Source: Ixodes scapularis
Lineage: Eukaryota; Arthropoda; Arachnida; Ixodida; Ixodidae
DNA: 64,000 nucleotides
Reading direction: 5' to 3'
NCBI RefSeq assembly: GCF_016920785.2
Contig: NW_024609835.1
Span: 87,144,243 to 87,208,242, forward strand
Part shown: positions 12,641 through 25,199 of the stretch, piece by piece
How positions within the stretch are numbered: the stretch's first letter is position 1
Layout of the letters: every line of letters starts with the position of its first letter
Translations under genes and position numbers: made by a program
The notes under the pieces: model-generated
Databases searched by the model: none
The model's input: only the letters and a program-made list of their open reading frames with translations
Told to the model about the DNA's origin: nothing

Positions 12641-12944
12641 ATTTAATTATGTGTAACCAACTAGCCCGCCAGAATGTTTTAATCCTGTTACGCCGGTGAG
12701 CTCGCAAACCAGCCGGTATAAGGAAACAATAGAGAGTTCCGGTTTCCTCTGTCTCACTTGTGCGTACACGTTGCACACCCCTTGCTTGGTTTGTTTTGAC
12801 CACTCTTGGTTGAAACCTTCGTGAAAATACTATGGGGAAGAGGGCGACCACACAGAAGGTACCAACGATCAGGGTGTCGAATCAGAACCGAACCGAACCG
12901 AAAACCGGAATCGAACCGTTATTTTTAGCTGAACCGGAGCTTAA

Positions 12945-13481
12945 AGGGGCCATGAAACGAATTTTGGGTTGGGATGAATGATTTTAAATTGGGACTTTAC
13001 TAATCGCATATCGTTTAGTTGGCCAAAAGGAAGAGGCTAGAAAGTCAAAAGCCAGCTTTTCGGTACGAACATTTGAAAATATAGCGGACTATTTTGTACC
13101 TTCTTGCCTTCGAAAGCTTTCGCCTTTTCACTATGATACATCCGCGGTTCCAAAAGCGCGTCACCGGCGCCAAACTGACGTCAGCAGAATCCAGCTCACG
13201 CATTGGACACGAGAACTGCGTCACTCTGACGTATGCGCTCGTCAACAATCAATCCGTCGACGAATACTTGGATTCGCGTTCGTGGCCAATGAGTGCCCAG
13301 ACGGAACTTATCGTCACTGGGGAATGACAAGTTCTATGGTGTGCATAAGAAGCACGGTGGAAGCTATGAGTCATCGCATCGGTGCCGAAGGAATGTCACG
13401 ACCATGTGATTTCACAATTCGCATTTGAGTTGAGGATTAAAGCTAAGGAGGAAGAAGTAGGAAAATCGTTTCATGACCCCT
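12945..13481. mobile_element. TTAA-flanked MITE, AGGGGTCATGAAACG family
   Basis: Starts AGGGGCCATGAAACG and ends CGTTTCATGACCCCT, 15-base inverted ends with one mismatch. TTAA flanks both sides (12941-12944, 13482-13485). A 651-bp relative lies at 19930-20580, sharing the CATCCGCGGT...CCAAAAGCGCGTCA interior. No transposase is seen. The TTAA target suggests a piggyBac-like origin. Confidence 0.88.
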
Positions 13482-13485
13482 TTAA

Positions 13486-14491
13486 AGGTGTATCCACACG
13501 ACGGAACGGGCCGCGGACCGATTGATCACGTGATGCGCGGCCCGCGGGCCGCCCGGCTTCAATGAGCATCCACTCGGCGGACCAAAAGAGCAGACGACAG
13601 AGCGAACGGGCCGGTCTAACCCTCGACCTCACAGCTCCGCCAAACGCATGCAGCGAGCTGCTTTGAGGCTATTTGTAAGGAGCCAAGATGGAGGTTGAAC
13701 GTAAGAGAGGCTTGGCCGCGGTGGCCCTGGCGTTGACTATTGAGGACGAGGAGGACTTAAGTGAACCCAAAAAGGGCATGCATCTATTGTCCCACACAGC
13801 GGGGAATTGCTCCACGAGCACGATGCAGTAAACAGTTGCATCGTCGTAACATGCCGCCATCGTCGCACAACAAAAGGTTCGTCTTTTTCGTCTTCAACAG
13901 TTGGCGCTAGTGCCACTAAATAAGCTACGCTTCAGAGTAACGACACTTGGCCATATTGTGGCTTAAAATCATGGTTGCCAGTTATCTGAAGCTTTATCTG
14001 AAATCACAGGAAATGCTTTTCCGCCCTCCACAAATGTTTAAACCGTTCGCGACAGAGCAAAGCAATATTACATTACCTTCCTAACACCGAATCTAATGCT
14101 GAGGAAGTCGCACTTTTGAATCATGACGATCGGCTGTTGCGTCTGTTCTGCATACGAGCCAAAATGGCAGCGCCCACAACAATGTCGGGAACGGAGTGCC
14201 GATACTCTAAGCGCAGCTTATTTAGTGGCTCTAGTTGGCGCCAAAAGGAACGACTTTGGATTTGGATTTCAATTCGAACAACTAAAGTCAGCTTGTTGCC
14301 AGACTTAGCAATTCAATTATACTAAAAACGCCGCGGCCCGCCGCCAAGGTCCGGGCGAGAAAAGCGCTTGGCATTTCTCACAAGCGCGGGCCGCGGACCG
14401 CCGGCGGACCTCGAAAAGCGGTGACGTGAGATCACGTGATGCGCGGCCCGCGGACCAAAACAGCAATTTGGTCCGTCGTGTGGATACACCT
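13486..14491. mobile_element. Harbinger-like non-autonomous element
   Basis: Inverted ends AGGTGTATCCACACGACGGA and TCCGTCGTGTGGATACACCT (20 bases, perfect) are flanked by TAA (13483-13485 and 14492-14494), the 3-bp target size of PIF/Harbinger. Both subterminal regions carry ATCACGTGATGCGCGGCCCG in the same orientation. A short frame at 13688 looks like the start of a Harbinger transposase (separate entry). The rest of the transposase is gone. Confidence 0.75.
13688..13831 (+). pseudogene. Harbinger-type transposase N-terminal remnant
   Basis: This 47-codon frame lies inside the element with Harbinger-type ends. It begins MEVERKRGLAAVALALTIED and continues into an acidic stretch and a lysine pair before stopping at 13829-13831. 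An N-terminal run of Ala/Leu followed by Glu/Asp and then basic residues is common in HARBI1-like nucleases, which cut and join element ends in the nucleus. The catalytic DDE core is absent, so this cannot be functional. The similarity is short, and the call rests mainly on the combination of position, TIRs and TAA target site. Confidence 0.45.
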
Positions 14492-16020
14492 TAACCGAAC
14501 CGAAATCTTCGCCTTCATCTTGGAACTGAACCGGAACTGATCCGGAAAAAATATAACGGTAACCAATCCAAAACGGTTCACTGCAATTTTTTTTCTGCTT
14601 TTTTTTTTTTTTTTGTATCTTAAAATTAGTACTTGGGAATAAAAAATTGGCAGCAGTATTTCTATGTATTGATCAAATCGTCATATACAGAATTGCAATG
14701 TATGAAAAATTATGGGTTTTCGTGGCGCTTTTGTATCGGCACTATGATTCACCATGTGTCACGTGACCCTGTGATGTCACGTGACTCACCGCGTGAAGTT
14801 GATTTAAATTGAGAACGAAACTATATTTATTAACCTTGCTTACACCGTGACGTAACATGACATCACAACTTCGCACCGAGAGTCACGTGACACACTGACA
14901 CCGCGACGTATGCAATTTTCATGACCTCGAGTCGAGCGATCGGGTTCATGAAAATCAGCTTCGCCAAATATTCGTGTAACGGTTCGTGTTTAATGCAAGA
15001 GGTTAATAGATAAATCTAACAATGTCTAAAGGTCAGCCAATTCTCTATGCTTTGCTAACCCCGGCGCATGACTATGATAAACACTAAAAGTATGGAATTT
15101 ACGTCAGATCACGGGGCCGCTTGCTCTAATTGCGAGTTGACGAGGGGAAAACTTTATTTTTCTTTTGTTCTTTTTGCTTCTTCCGTTGTGCGGAGAGAAA
15201 AAATAATTAGTGCTTTTGCAAGTTATCAACGTCAGGGATTCATTTTTAGCGGTATTTAGATAATGTTCAAAATTGTTGCACGGCCAATTTTATATGCACA
15301 CATCATTGAGCCACCCAAATATTTTTTCGTTGTTGCTGAACTGCACCAAAAAAGTGTCCCCGAGAATATAATATTCAAAGGACTAAATGTGACTTATTAA
15401 TCCGAGGTTAGATACACCTATAAGTGTCTACGGAATGGATACCTGAAAAGGTAGATCCTAAAGGCTCACGTGGATAATGTACACGTAGCAGAGCGCGTGG
15501 AAAACTACAGAATACACAGAAAGAATAAAACAGGTGAAGGACGAACGCAGACGCACACAGTTCTTTCAATGTTCTTCCTTTCTTTTCTTCTTCCTTTCCC
15601 CTCTATTCAGAGGTTAATTTCCTTTTTTCTTATCCTTTTCCCCTTCATTCGGGGGTTAATTTCCACAAGTGTCTTATCGTTTTAATTTGGTATTTAAAAA
15701 TGTTTGAGCAATTTAGTTTTATTTTAAATTTTAGCATTTTCGTTCTCTTTATTTTCGTTTAATTTTTCGTTCTCTTTCTTTCAATTCTTTGAAGTTCACG
15801 GTCGTAGTGTCATGGGCATTTTCATAAGTCTTCGTTGCTCATTGAAAGAACTGTGTGTGTCTGTGTTCGTCCTTCGTGTGTTTTATTCTTTCTGCGTATT
15901 CTCACATGGACAGCCGAACGTTGGCTGCCACTCTAAGTCTCACAGAATTGTCGTTCTTAAGTTCTTCTTCAAGTTTCGACCACCTCTGTATTTTGTTAAA
16001 ACTTAACTTCACGATTGGGT

Positions 16021-17837
16021 ACATAATAAAAAAAAATGAAGAATTACTGTTAAGAGATGATACAGATGTAATTGACGAAGTAGCACCCCCAAACGGAGAA
16101 GGCAGTCCCTTAGCAATAAAAGAGTATTTTCAAAAGGAGCAACGGAAAAGTTAAAAAAAAAAGGACCGGGAAACAAAAAGGAAACATATTGTGTCGTAAA
16201 GGTTCCTCTGCCCCACATCTTCGGTGCATACCAGAAAGCGTCACCTCGGAAATTACTTTGTTTGCTAGAACACTCTTGCCAGAAAGCGCGTTTTCATCGC
16301 GCCAGACGCTGGCGCCGTTCCTCACGACGATGCACCTTTAAGAATAATTTGTGCCTCTCAAATTACATGGCTTGCACTGAGCTCCAACCTGCTGCAGCGA
16401 GCATTTCGCGCCACCGGATATAATGCTCTTAGCAAGAACAAATCGAAATGACCACCAGCATGCAGTGCGATGGCGTCATGTGCAAACCATGTTAAACATT
16501 GCAGCTTTCTGGTGAAACGCGATATGTTCTCAACTCATATATATTTCCAAATTGTAAAATTGTGCAGAATTCATAGCAGTCTCGCGATTATATACGGCAG
16601 TCTAATAAAATTTTAGGGCGCTTGACTGGTAAAGCACTGAGTTGTAAAGTCAGGGCCCCAGCAAGTGCGCTTGAAACCGAATATAACACAAGCCTCCCGA
16701 GGCAATATTTTGCGAAGTTTCGAGTCCTGCAAGTTGGTGTCCAAATAGGAGTTATATTAAGATTCTAAATATTCGTCTATCCTTCGCGCTATTTATGTAT
16801 AATTAGGAACATCATTGCATGCATCTATGTGCATTTCTTTTTGCAGTAAAACGTTATGTAAGGGATTTTTTCTTTTAAATACCATTTATTATCTATTTTT
16901 GCATATTTTGTGAATTTGCCTTTGGATCTATTATGTGTGTCCAAAGTCACATTCGGCACACCGTGGAATTCGATTTTCACGCTGCCAAACAGCGAACAAA
17001 AGAAAAAGAAAAAACACGTTTCCGCAGATTCAGCAGCCGGAATATTTTCGAGCATCGTCCTCCCGTATCGGTTTCAAGCGATTATGTGAAATTCATAAAG
17101 TCAAATTTATTGATGATGATAAAAATATATTCAATTACTGACTGAAGATTTGACAACATAAATAAAGAACCGATAACCTTAAAGATATACATCATACGTA
17201 AATGCACCCCCAAAGTATATGAAGATGCCCTGCAATTTTTTTCCGGCGTTTTTACCCTCGATAATCACGTTATAAGAGAGAGACTTAAACGCTTTTTTAT
17301 TATTATTTTGAATCTAATTTGAGGAACTGTGCTCCTGACACATATATATACCTTCTCATATATACAGAAGTCTGTTATTGTCTCTTTTATGCGGTGAACA
17401 GAACTTTCATGTGCCTGTGGGCTAGACAAAAAAAAAAAAAAAAGTACACAGGGGCTTGTGGCGGAACAATAGCAATCGCATACGCAAGCCGTCAGGAATT
17501 GTCCAATTAAACTGCTGCCATGTCAAATAGAGCATGAAATATACTACTTTGTTGCTTTTTCTTTGGCAAAAAAAATTACCGTTTAGCAAAGCTGAGTCTT
17601 ATTTCCAGATTTAATTGACCGGAACCTTGTCAAGAACAAACCTCAACAGCCAGGCTATGTCAGTTTATCCTGTATGAGAAAATGTTCACTCGGGTAAGCG
17701 CTGTTAGACCAGATTCGATCTGAACACGAAGTTGCGCATAGATTACATTGGACAATTTCGATCGCTCATTTCTGCATGATTCATCGCCTGCATCAAAGAG
17801 TTGAGTCTAAACAATGTTGATTAGAAAAATTGAAAGA
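16021..17837. other. intergenic sequence without recognised gene
   Basis: AT-rich with poly-A and poly-T runs. Small frames (for example 16825-17055 on the minus strand) have no recognised domain. I see no RNA gene. Confidence 0.4.
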
Positions 17838-18385
17838 CCTTTACAAATCTCTGTAATGTGAAATTGGAGTGCAGCTCTTGAGGTATTTTGATTTTGTGAT
17901 ATACCGTGACGAGAGGGTATGCAAGAGAAGGGGAGAGTACAAAGAAGGAAGAGGAGGACAATGAGGACGAGGAGGGGAGGAGGAGGGGGAGGGGAGGGAA
18001 GAAAGAGGAGGAGGGGTCCTCCGTACCCTTCCCTCCTTCTCCTGTCCCTTCCTCTTCCTCCACTGCTCCTCCTTCCCCTCCTTTCCTCCCCTCCCCTCCC
18101 CTCCTCCATCTCTCCTCGTCATTTTCCCCTCTATATTTAGCGGGGAAACTGAATTGGTGGAGGTTATGTGACGTCAGTTCTAGCACTAAATTTAGCGGGG
18201 AAACTGAATGCGCAGTGTTGAATTGTGGGACGTCATAGACCTGCACACCAATTCAGTTTCTTCGCTAAATCTAGCGGGGAATTGAATTGGTGTATAGGTC
18301 TGTGACGTCCTACAATGCAATGCGCGCGGTTACGCCGACGTCGCGAAACACGGGAACGAGCGCCTAAGAGCTGCTGCCTAAAAGA
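17838..18385. mobile_element. GAGTGCAGCTCTT repeat family with GA-rich core (copy 1)
   Basis: Left end ...TTGGAGTGCAGCTCTTGAG and right end GCGCCTAAGAGCTGCTGCC are imperfect inverted repeats. The core is a GGA/TCC-rich low-complexity block with an inverted organisation. It is followed by repeated TAGCGGGGAAACTGAATTGG modules in both orientations and TGACGTCA-like words. Related copies are at 33864-34738 and 35246-35645. The lysine/glutamate and proline/serine frames across the core are artefacts. Confidence 0.6.
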
Positions 18386-18502
18386 AGCATTGTGATTGCC
18401 GCTTACTGTTTCTATAAAAGATAAACTGAAAGGGCTTGTCCCAGTTCTTTCGAGACATTATGAAGCATCTATTCCTTTTAGCTCAGTTATGTCGTTGTTC
18501 AC

Positions 18503-18503
<1 letters not shown>

Positions 18504-18588
<85 letters not shown>

Positions 18589-18600
18589 TTTATATATAAC
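18504..18600. repeat. (TA)n microsatellite
   Basis: A dinucleotide run of nearly 90 bases with only terminal interruptions. Confidence 0.95.
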
Positions 18601-18663
18601 ATATATTTTGTAAAGCATCGTTCATTATATATATGGTGACGAGGTGCCACGTTTCATTTTCTA

Positions 18664-21136
18664 TTAGCCCCGAGACGTACGCGTGGCGCCCCCTTACGGC
18701 GAACCGGGGTGACGTCACGGCGAGGGGAGAATTTTTTCCCGACTCGCCCTGTAAAGGCTGTGAAGACGCTAGCTGACGGCGTGCTCGTTTCTATATAATA
18801 TTTTTTTTGCGTGTTTTTCGTAGGAAGTGTACATTTTTATATGTGCCTTTATTGAGGTATGGCCTGTAGCTACAGGCGAAACTTCAAGCAACATTTTAAG
18901 CATGGTTGACAGGGCAGGCAACGCATGAATCACAGCTGGTATATGAAAATAAAGTATGGCCACAATTGCAGGAGCATCACTAAAGATTTACATCTCGCAG
19001 AATAAATGCTGCTAATGGTCTGAATGAATTGGCAGGTTATGTATATACTTTTTTTTTTTTTTGTATTTCTATTTCTAAAAAAGATCGCCGAAGCAGAAAA
19101 GTTGCATGCTGCTCGAGCAACACGTTAAATACAGTCTGGGCCACGAGGAGAGAATCACAAGTAAGATAGTCCAAGTACAGGGGCAAAGTAAACAAACAAG
19201 GAACATTTATTATATACATTGCTCACATTTGACCTTTGCTGGATTCGGATAATATTTCAATGGACTACACGGGTGGTATCTGTGGACTTGTTTATATAAA
19301 CCCTCAAGTAATGTACTACAAACGTAAGCGAAGGTGTCTAGCTCGTTATTAGTCCCTTAAGCCCTAAAATTGAGATTTTACTTACATCGAATTGTCCTGA
19401 AGCTAAAATACCAGAAGCTTTTCTCACGCAGACTGTCGCCCTTCACAGGTTCCACATTTTCTGCTACTAGAGCTGCATCTACCACTGGACAGACGTTAGA
19501 ATGCTTGCTTTTACTCCTGTTTTCCTCTGTTGTCAGAGAGTCCAGCTGTAGGGAGTTTGGAGGCTGAGGAAGCTTTTGGAGACCTGCAGCAGTGTCTCTT
19601 TTAAATGGAAATGACAATTCAGACTAAATGGTCTATTTTCCGAATACCCAAGGCTGGAATAAAGAATGTCAAGAAAAAGTATAAACATTCCGAATTCCGG
19701 CACTATTGCTGTGCATATTTTGGGCAGTTCAATACATATCATATAGGCAACTGGGGGCGATTCGGACGTTTTTGCTGCATACAAACTAATTTCAAGAAAT
19801 TGTGCATCTTCAAAGAAATATGCCTGCATACCTGTATAAACTGTATAATTAATTCACGAAGAAGCTACATTTATGTAAAAGAACCCTGTTCCACATGCAC
19901 TTCAAAGATCATCAGACGCAGTGCCTTAAAGGGCCCATGAAACGATTTTTGGCTTGGGATAAATCATTTTAGATTGGGATTTTACTGATAGCACATCGTT
20001 CAGTGGACCAAAAGAAAAAAGGTAAAAAGTCAAAAGCCTGACTTTCAGTGCGAAAATTTGAAAACAGGGCGGACTATTTCGTACCTCCTCCCCTTCGCAA
20101 CCTCTCTGCCTTTTCACTGTGATACATCCGCGGTCCCAAAAGCGCGTCATCGGGTCCAAACTGACGTCACACGCAACCGGACCTCACTTATTCCCTTCAC
20201 CCCTAAGCTGATGTTGTGGTGGAAGCTACGCGCTTGCCGGACCAATCAGCCGCCTCCCTTTCATCACCTGACTTCATTCTCTGCAGCCACATTTGCCACA
20301 CTCACGTGGCAATTATGGCTGGCCCAACGAGCACGTAGCTTCAACAGCACTGTCAGCTTCGGAATGAACGGGGTGGGGAAAGCAACTTTTGTCTGAATTT
20401 TGAGCGACGGGCTAATCTTCTAGGGGGAGAATGGATGTGTCCGGGATTACACAAACGAGAGTGTGAGCAAGAGGGGACTCCCCCTTTTCGTCTTCTTTTA
20501 CTGTTTGGTGGAATGCGCGATTTATGAGTTGAGGAGGAAAGCTAAACAGGAAAAAGTTGGAAAAGCGTTTCATGACCCCTTTAAAACATCCGAGAACCAG
20601 CGCATGCAGAGTGGCAGCGCAGAGTCGGGGTCGCGAGCTATTTTGCCGACCACCCAAAGGCCCATGATATAAATGCCACTTCAAATGCCTTGAAAGCGGG
20701 ATGTTATATCGTCCTAAATCATGACCATGCAAGGAACAGAATTCCAGCGTCTAAAACACTCGCGCCACCGCTTCACCGATCCCTCGCAAGATTGCCTTGT
20801 GTCGTGTGGACGGACGGGGAGGTTCATTGTCGGAATTGCCTCCGCCGATAGCTTTCGGGGTTTGTAACCCAATTTTAAAGGTAAAAGGGACAAGCAGGCT
20901 TATAAAATGTACGAAAGCACGTCAATATCGGCCTAACTCAACGTATTGTACACCGGGTAAACGAAGTCCAGCTCCTCGAAGAGCTTGCAGCACACAACGC
21001 CAAACCAGGAAACCGGTGCTGGGAAGCGAGCCGATGCGAGATCGCGGAGCGGAGTCATCGCCCTGACGTAACGGTGCACCTCACCCAATCAGGGCGCGGC
21101 GATCGCAGCGACGCTTGTGTTCGCTCTCGGGACTAA
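18664..21136 (-). mobile_element. TTAGCCCC-ended TIR element, copy A (interrupted)
   Basis: Begins TTAGCCCCGAGACGTACGCG and ends CTCTCGGGACTAA, with TA on both sides (18662-18663, 21137-21138), which fits a Tc1/mariner-type target although no transposase is present. It is an inverted match to copy B at 31903-33733 along its whole length. The exception is 19930-20580, which is a nested MITE; removing it and one TTAA leaves about 1.82 kb, against 1.83 kb for copy B. Strand is given relative to copy B. Confidence 0.8.
19930..20580. mobile_element. TTAA-flanked MITE, AGGGGTCATGAAACG family, nested
   Basis: Starts AGGGCCCATGAAACG and ends GCGTTTCATGACCCCT, with TTAA at 19926-19929 and 20581-20584. 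The homologous site in copy B (near 32455) reads TTTTAAAGGCCC with no insertion, which confirms the TTAA duplication directly. Confidence 0.92.
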
Positions 21137-21449
21137 TACTGCGACAGAAGGTTGCACCAATCACGTGTGTATTGGGCGACCTGCCACACTTCGCGACATT
21201 TTGATTCTGGTAATATAAATGTGACTCTAATCAACAAGGGGATGTTGTGTCGCATAAACACAACGTTTTTATGTTCATGAAGATTCTCTTTTTCTGGTGT
21301 GTCAAAATTAAATAACAGAATGTTATATTTTTGGTGCCTCAGAATAAAAGTGGATTGTAAGAAAAGATAAAAGTTTCACGGAATAAATGGTGCCTATTGC
21401 TAGAACAACGCGGAAAATATATCCTCAATTCAGCGGTTCAGACCAGTTT

Positions 21450-21562
21450 GGAATGCTTTGAACCGTTATTTTTGCTCCCCAGAACTGAACCGGAACTGAA
21501 CCGAAAATCGTAAGCCTGAGCCCGAACCTAACCGAAAAAAATTTCGGTTCGGCACTCTGCCG
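21450..21562. mobile_element. GAACCG family fragment with right-hand terminus
   Basis: Contains GAACCGTTATTTTTGCTCCC and GAACCGGAACTGAACCG as in the longer copies, and ends TTTCGGTTCGGCACTCTG, whose complement resembles the family's CAGGGTGTCGAACCG start. This is probably an internally deleted copy. Confidence 0.5.
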
Positions 21563-22315
21563 ACGATACACCACGCCAATGATACCTAATGACGCACACG
21601 ATAACGACGCCATCTTTGTGCGATAGGGAAATAAAACACGTGGCGAACTTGGACACAAAAAAAAACACGAAAAAACAAAAAATGCTATAGGTTTTTCACG
21701 TTTTCTCTAATGTTATACTGACCTTACGAAATCAAAGCAAAAAAGAACAAATTTTTATGTATTTTTAATTGGTTAAGTTACACCCAGAAAATTATTTTGG
21801 TATAACTATATTCAGCTGCGCAGTGAAACGGCGTGCTTCGGCTCTCTAGCTTTAGCTCCATAGCCGCAGAAAGTTGTCCCCGAGTATAAAAATGCGCGAT
21901 GAGTTCTTACTTTTGGACTGGAAGGGACGGCGGAACACCATCTCCATCGACCGCCTCAAGCCTATATCTTGAGTCGGCACCGGCATCAAACATACAACGG
22001 GGCTTTTTCGACACTGCACCTACAAGCCAACGAGCGCCAGCATCATCGCACCGCCTTTTGGGCACATAACCAAAGCGGTCCGAGTCTAGGGGCAGTTCTC
22101 AAGAGGCTTTGTTCTTTCAGACATTTTTCTCTCACCACAGTCACTCGAACACAGTACGTTAAGTATTCTACTAATTACCGAACTAGAAATATAATTGCAA
22201 GGTAATAAATTACTAGAAAAAAAATAGTTAAACTAAAATTAACTCGAGTTGACCATTCAAATTATGTACAAGTTCGTGAGTAACATCTCGTCAATACCCT
22301 ACCTGAGCAAAAATG

Positions 22316-23040
22316 CGAAAAAAAAACGCGCATGTCGCGGTCGTGTTAACTGTGTCGCGTATCGTTTTGGTGGAAGATGGGAAGACTCGTTCCGGTGTGC
22401 AGTTTGAAACCTAATTGAGCTGCGTGTGGCTACTGAAGGGAAATACGTGGGAAACCTCCAGCTGACAGCGCGCTGTCGACTCTGACCTTCCATCTAGCTT
22501 GGAAAACGGCGAAGTCCCTAATGAGCCAATCAGCGAGTCGGAAGGAGACATGTGACCATACCCCACTAATTACGCGCAGTGCTGTGAAAGCCACAGGGGG
22601 GAGGGAGAGAAAAGCCGCTTTTGTACGTATTTCGAGTGATACACTGATCTCCAGAAAGAAAAAAAAAACGTGTAAAACAAAACAAAAAATCCGTGGAGTT
22701 TTTTTTTTTTTTTTTTTTTTGTCAACTACTTGGGTTAAGCACTTGCCCCTATATCTTTCGTAAGGAGTGTCACGTGCTTCGCCTCCGTCGCTCTGATTGG
22801 CTCCAGGGGGCCGTTAGTCCTTTGCCAGGTTTACCATACTGTACCGAACCATATGCGAAAGAGCCCGGACGCCGTGTTCGCGCTAACTGTGTCGCGAAGC
22901 GTGCAGATGGAATGTCAGACGTCTTGTTCCGGCGCACGGGTTGAAACATCCTTGAGCTGCACGGATCAAACCCCGAGAACTTCGTGGGAAGCCGGCAGCT
23001 GACAACGCACCGTCGACGCTGACCTTTCCTTGGAGGCTTC
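22316..23040. repeat. direct repeat pair, about 190 bp each
   Basis: Segments 22316-22505 and 22852-23040 align in direct orientation. Both have GCTAACTGTGTCGCG/GTTAACTGTGTCGCG, CTTGTTCCGG/CTCGTTCCGG, TTGAGCTGC, and CAGCTGACA followed by a TCGACTCTGACCTT/TCGACGCTGACCTT stretch. A weaker third match occurs near 63445-63520. This is probably one interspersed family; boundaries are unclear. Confidence 0.55.
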
Positions 23041-23896
23041 TATCGCCGAACGGACACACCACTTCCCTCACAAAACGAAGAAAGGGGTCCGAGGCTCAGA
23101 GAACTCTACTGCTAGCATGGTCTCGCAAATGCACGGGGCGTTTCCCGGTCCCACTCACGCCGAAGACGTTCACCGCCATCAGGAAAGTGCACGTCAGGCA
23201 GCTCCTGGTTCACCCGCACCTCTTAGCCCGGTCTCTGCAGTATGATTATACTCGCGTTCACGCAGACCTTTGACAGGAACAACACTCTATTCCCAAAAAA
23301 CGTACTACATCTCTTGATTTTCATCCACGGATCTGTTCAGCGCGGTGGGAGGAAGGCGGTGTGATTACGTAGTCGTAGGAAAGCGCTTTTACTTCCGCGA
23401 GGTTTTTTAAAGCTTGCGGACGGCGCTCATGTAGCGGAGAGACGAAACTTCTGCCTGCCTTTCTGTGACTTGTGTAATTGTGTCCACGAATCAAGAGATG
23501 GGTTAAGGTCCCGGATTGTGAGGAGCACTGACACCCGCCCCCCCCCCCCCCCCCCCCTAAATCTGTTGGTTTGTTTGTTTTTTGCCAAACGAGTTATTAG
23601 GGTGGCAGAAGACAACCCAATAAATATTTTGCTACAGCGCCAGGTATATTTTTAATTAAGTTAAAAAATGAAACTGCTCGAAGCCGAAACCACAAAACTG
23701 GACTGGGGTGGAAAAGAAGGAGAAAGCAGCGGAAGTCACATGATTACACCCAACCGCGTTTTCTTTTTTTTCTTTCTTTCCCCGTCCTTTTTTCGGCCTA
23801 GCGAAGCAGGCAGAAAACGCGCGCGTCGTACTCTCGCAAAAACGCAAAAGTCAAGCCCTTCGTGCTTGATGTTTGCGCGCTTTTTCAAGCTCTCAG

Positions 23897-24062
23897 GCCG
23901 GGGTCGCACTGCTTATACATCATACAAAAGATCCGTGCTTGGAATGCTGCATGGCCATGAGTTCAAAGAAAAACTTGGCACGCGGCTTTCCAACCATGGA
24001 TATTGCGGTGACTTGTGTTTGCAGACTGGCTTTTGAATGATGTATGAGGTGACCTCCGGTTT
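23897..24062. mobile_element. CATACATCA MITE, nested copy
   Basis: Left GGGGTCGCACTGCTTATACA and right TGTATGAGGTGACCTCCGG are imperfect inverted ends. The interior shares the CTTGGAATGC...CATGGCCATGAGTTC and TTGCGGTGA landmarks with 5390-5690. Confidence 0.6.
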
Positions 24063-24490
24063 TACCAATTCGTGTTCGTAAGGCGAGCGACGTCTTCAGC
24101 CTGTAAAAGGGGCGAAGACTCGTCGACGTCTTCCTGCGTATCAGCTTGGTGATTGGGCGTGTCGTATGCAATAAAGCCTAATTATTTCGATTGGTAAAGG
24201 ATTTCTCTTTCGAAGCTAGACAGATTCGTCGGTACCGCGGACAACAGTTCTGAAGTAGAGGTCCCACGCCCGTCGTCCGTCCCCTTCACTTTGTCCGCTT
24301 CGTTCACCCGTCCAGTCCGCGACTCTCACGATACTACGCCAGGTTGAGATATACGCAGAGGATACACAGAATACACAGAGTGTTCTCGGTTCTCTACTCA
24401 AATTTTTCTTTTCAATCAACGTATTTGCAGCTTTCTAGAAGCCACAAAAAAAATGGGTATCCTTTTTATTTTAATGCTTCAGCATTAGAA

Positions 24491-24652
24491 CACTCGTTTT
24501 GACGAAAACCCGGAAGTGTCTTTCGTTTGTCAGTCGTCGCGTGCGACGCTCCGGTGGGTTCGAAGCGCTGACGTCATCACGCGTGAACCTCTCCCTCTCT
24601 CCCCGGCGCTGACAAACTGACAGACACCGCCGGGTTTTTGTCAAAACGAGCC
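24491..24652. repeat. foldback element
   Basis: CTCGTTTTGACGAAAACCCG at the left pairs with CGGGTTTTTGTCAAAACGAG at the right, with one unpaired base at the loop-side of the stem. Inner GAAGTGTC pairs imperfectly with GACACCGC. A TGACGTCA-like word lies in the centre. Confidence 0.65.
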
Positions 24653-24719
24653 CTTTAGGTTTCGGCAAAATCACGCGCACCGCTGGCGCGGAGCCAGAAA
24701 AGAGGAAGCGCCGCGCAAG

Positions 24720-24940
24720 ATTTCCTGATAACAAAGCCGTAGTGCTGAGTGAGATAGCTTAATCAGAGAAGGCCAACGCTGCACACAAGTTGGGAACGAG
24801 TGCTGCGTCAGCGCTCGGCTTCGGGTCAAGTTTGAGCCGAACGTTGACGCAATCGTCATGTCCAATCTGTACCCAGCGTTGGCCTTCTCTAATGACGCCA
24901 TCTCATTCAGCACAACGGCTTTCTTATCTAGGAGGTGTTG
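24720..24940. repeat. imperfect foldback, arms of about 90-100 bp
   Basis: Arms share AGAGAAGGCCAACGCTG against CAGCGTTGGCCTTCTCT, and AAAGCCGTAGTGCTGAGTGA against TCATTCAGCACAACGGCTTT, with about a dozen bases between. Divergence is moderate. A GAACGCTGACGCAAT word also occurs near 4668. Confidence 0.65.
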
Positions 24941-25199
24941 CTCTGCGGCGCAGTGGAACGCGGTCGTGCTCAGTTGCCGATCTGCTGTCGCCGGTTGTTC
25001 TTCGCACTTGGTTTCCATAGTAGCGGTGCGTGGGCTGTTATCTGTGTGTGTGTGTAGTTAAAACGACAAATGCGTTTTACTTCACGAGTGATATAGTTAT
25101 GATTCCTTCCACGAGTGCTGTAGATGTTGCTCTTTTTATGGGTGATATGGATGACCGTATCAAAGGGCGTCGACATACTCTGACAGGTAGGGTACAAAA

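Larger units (their letters stand above)
12870..16020. mobile_element. GAACCG-rich repeat family, interrupted copy
   Basis: Begins CAGGGTGTCGAATCAG followed by iterated GAACCG words. It aligns with 56788-58010 over shared landmarks: GAACCGTTATTTTTAGC, GAAATCTTCGCC, TGTGTCACGTGACC-type words, CAGATCACG, TTGCTGAACTGCA and TCTGTATTTTG. Two younger elements split it at 12945-14491, and the block 15420-15900 has no counterpart in the other copy. CAG-type ends with repetitive subterminal sequence suggest a hAT-like DNA element, but I could not find a matching right end. Confidence 0.65.

Noticed and set aside
16609..16680. tRNA-like segment
   Set aside because: A few paired words are present, but no box A/box B combination or CCA-adjacent stem could be traced.
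17807..18246. Several 70-140 codon frames on both strands
   Set aside because: They are low-complexity translations of GGA/TCC repeats within a transposable element, and they conflict with each other.
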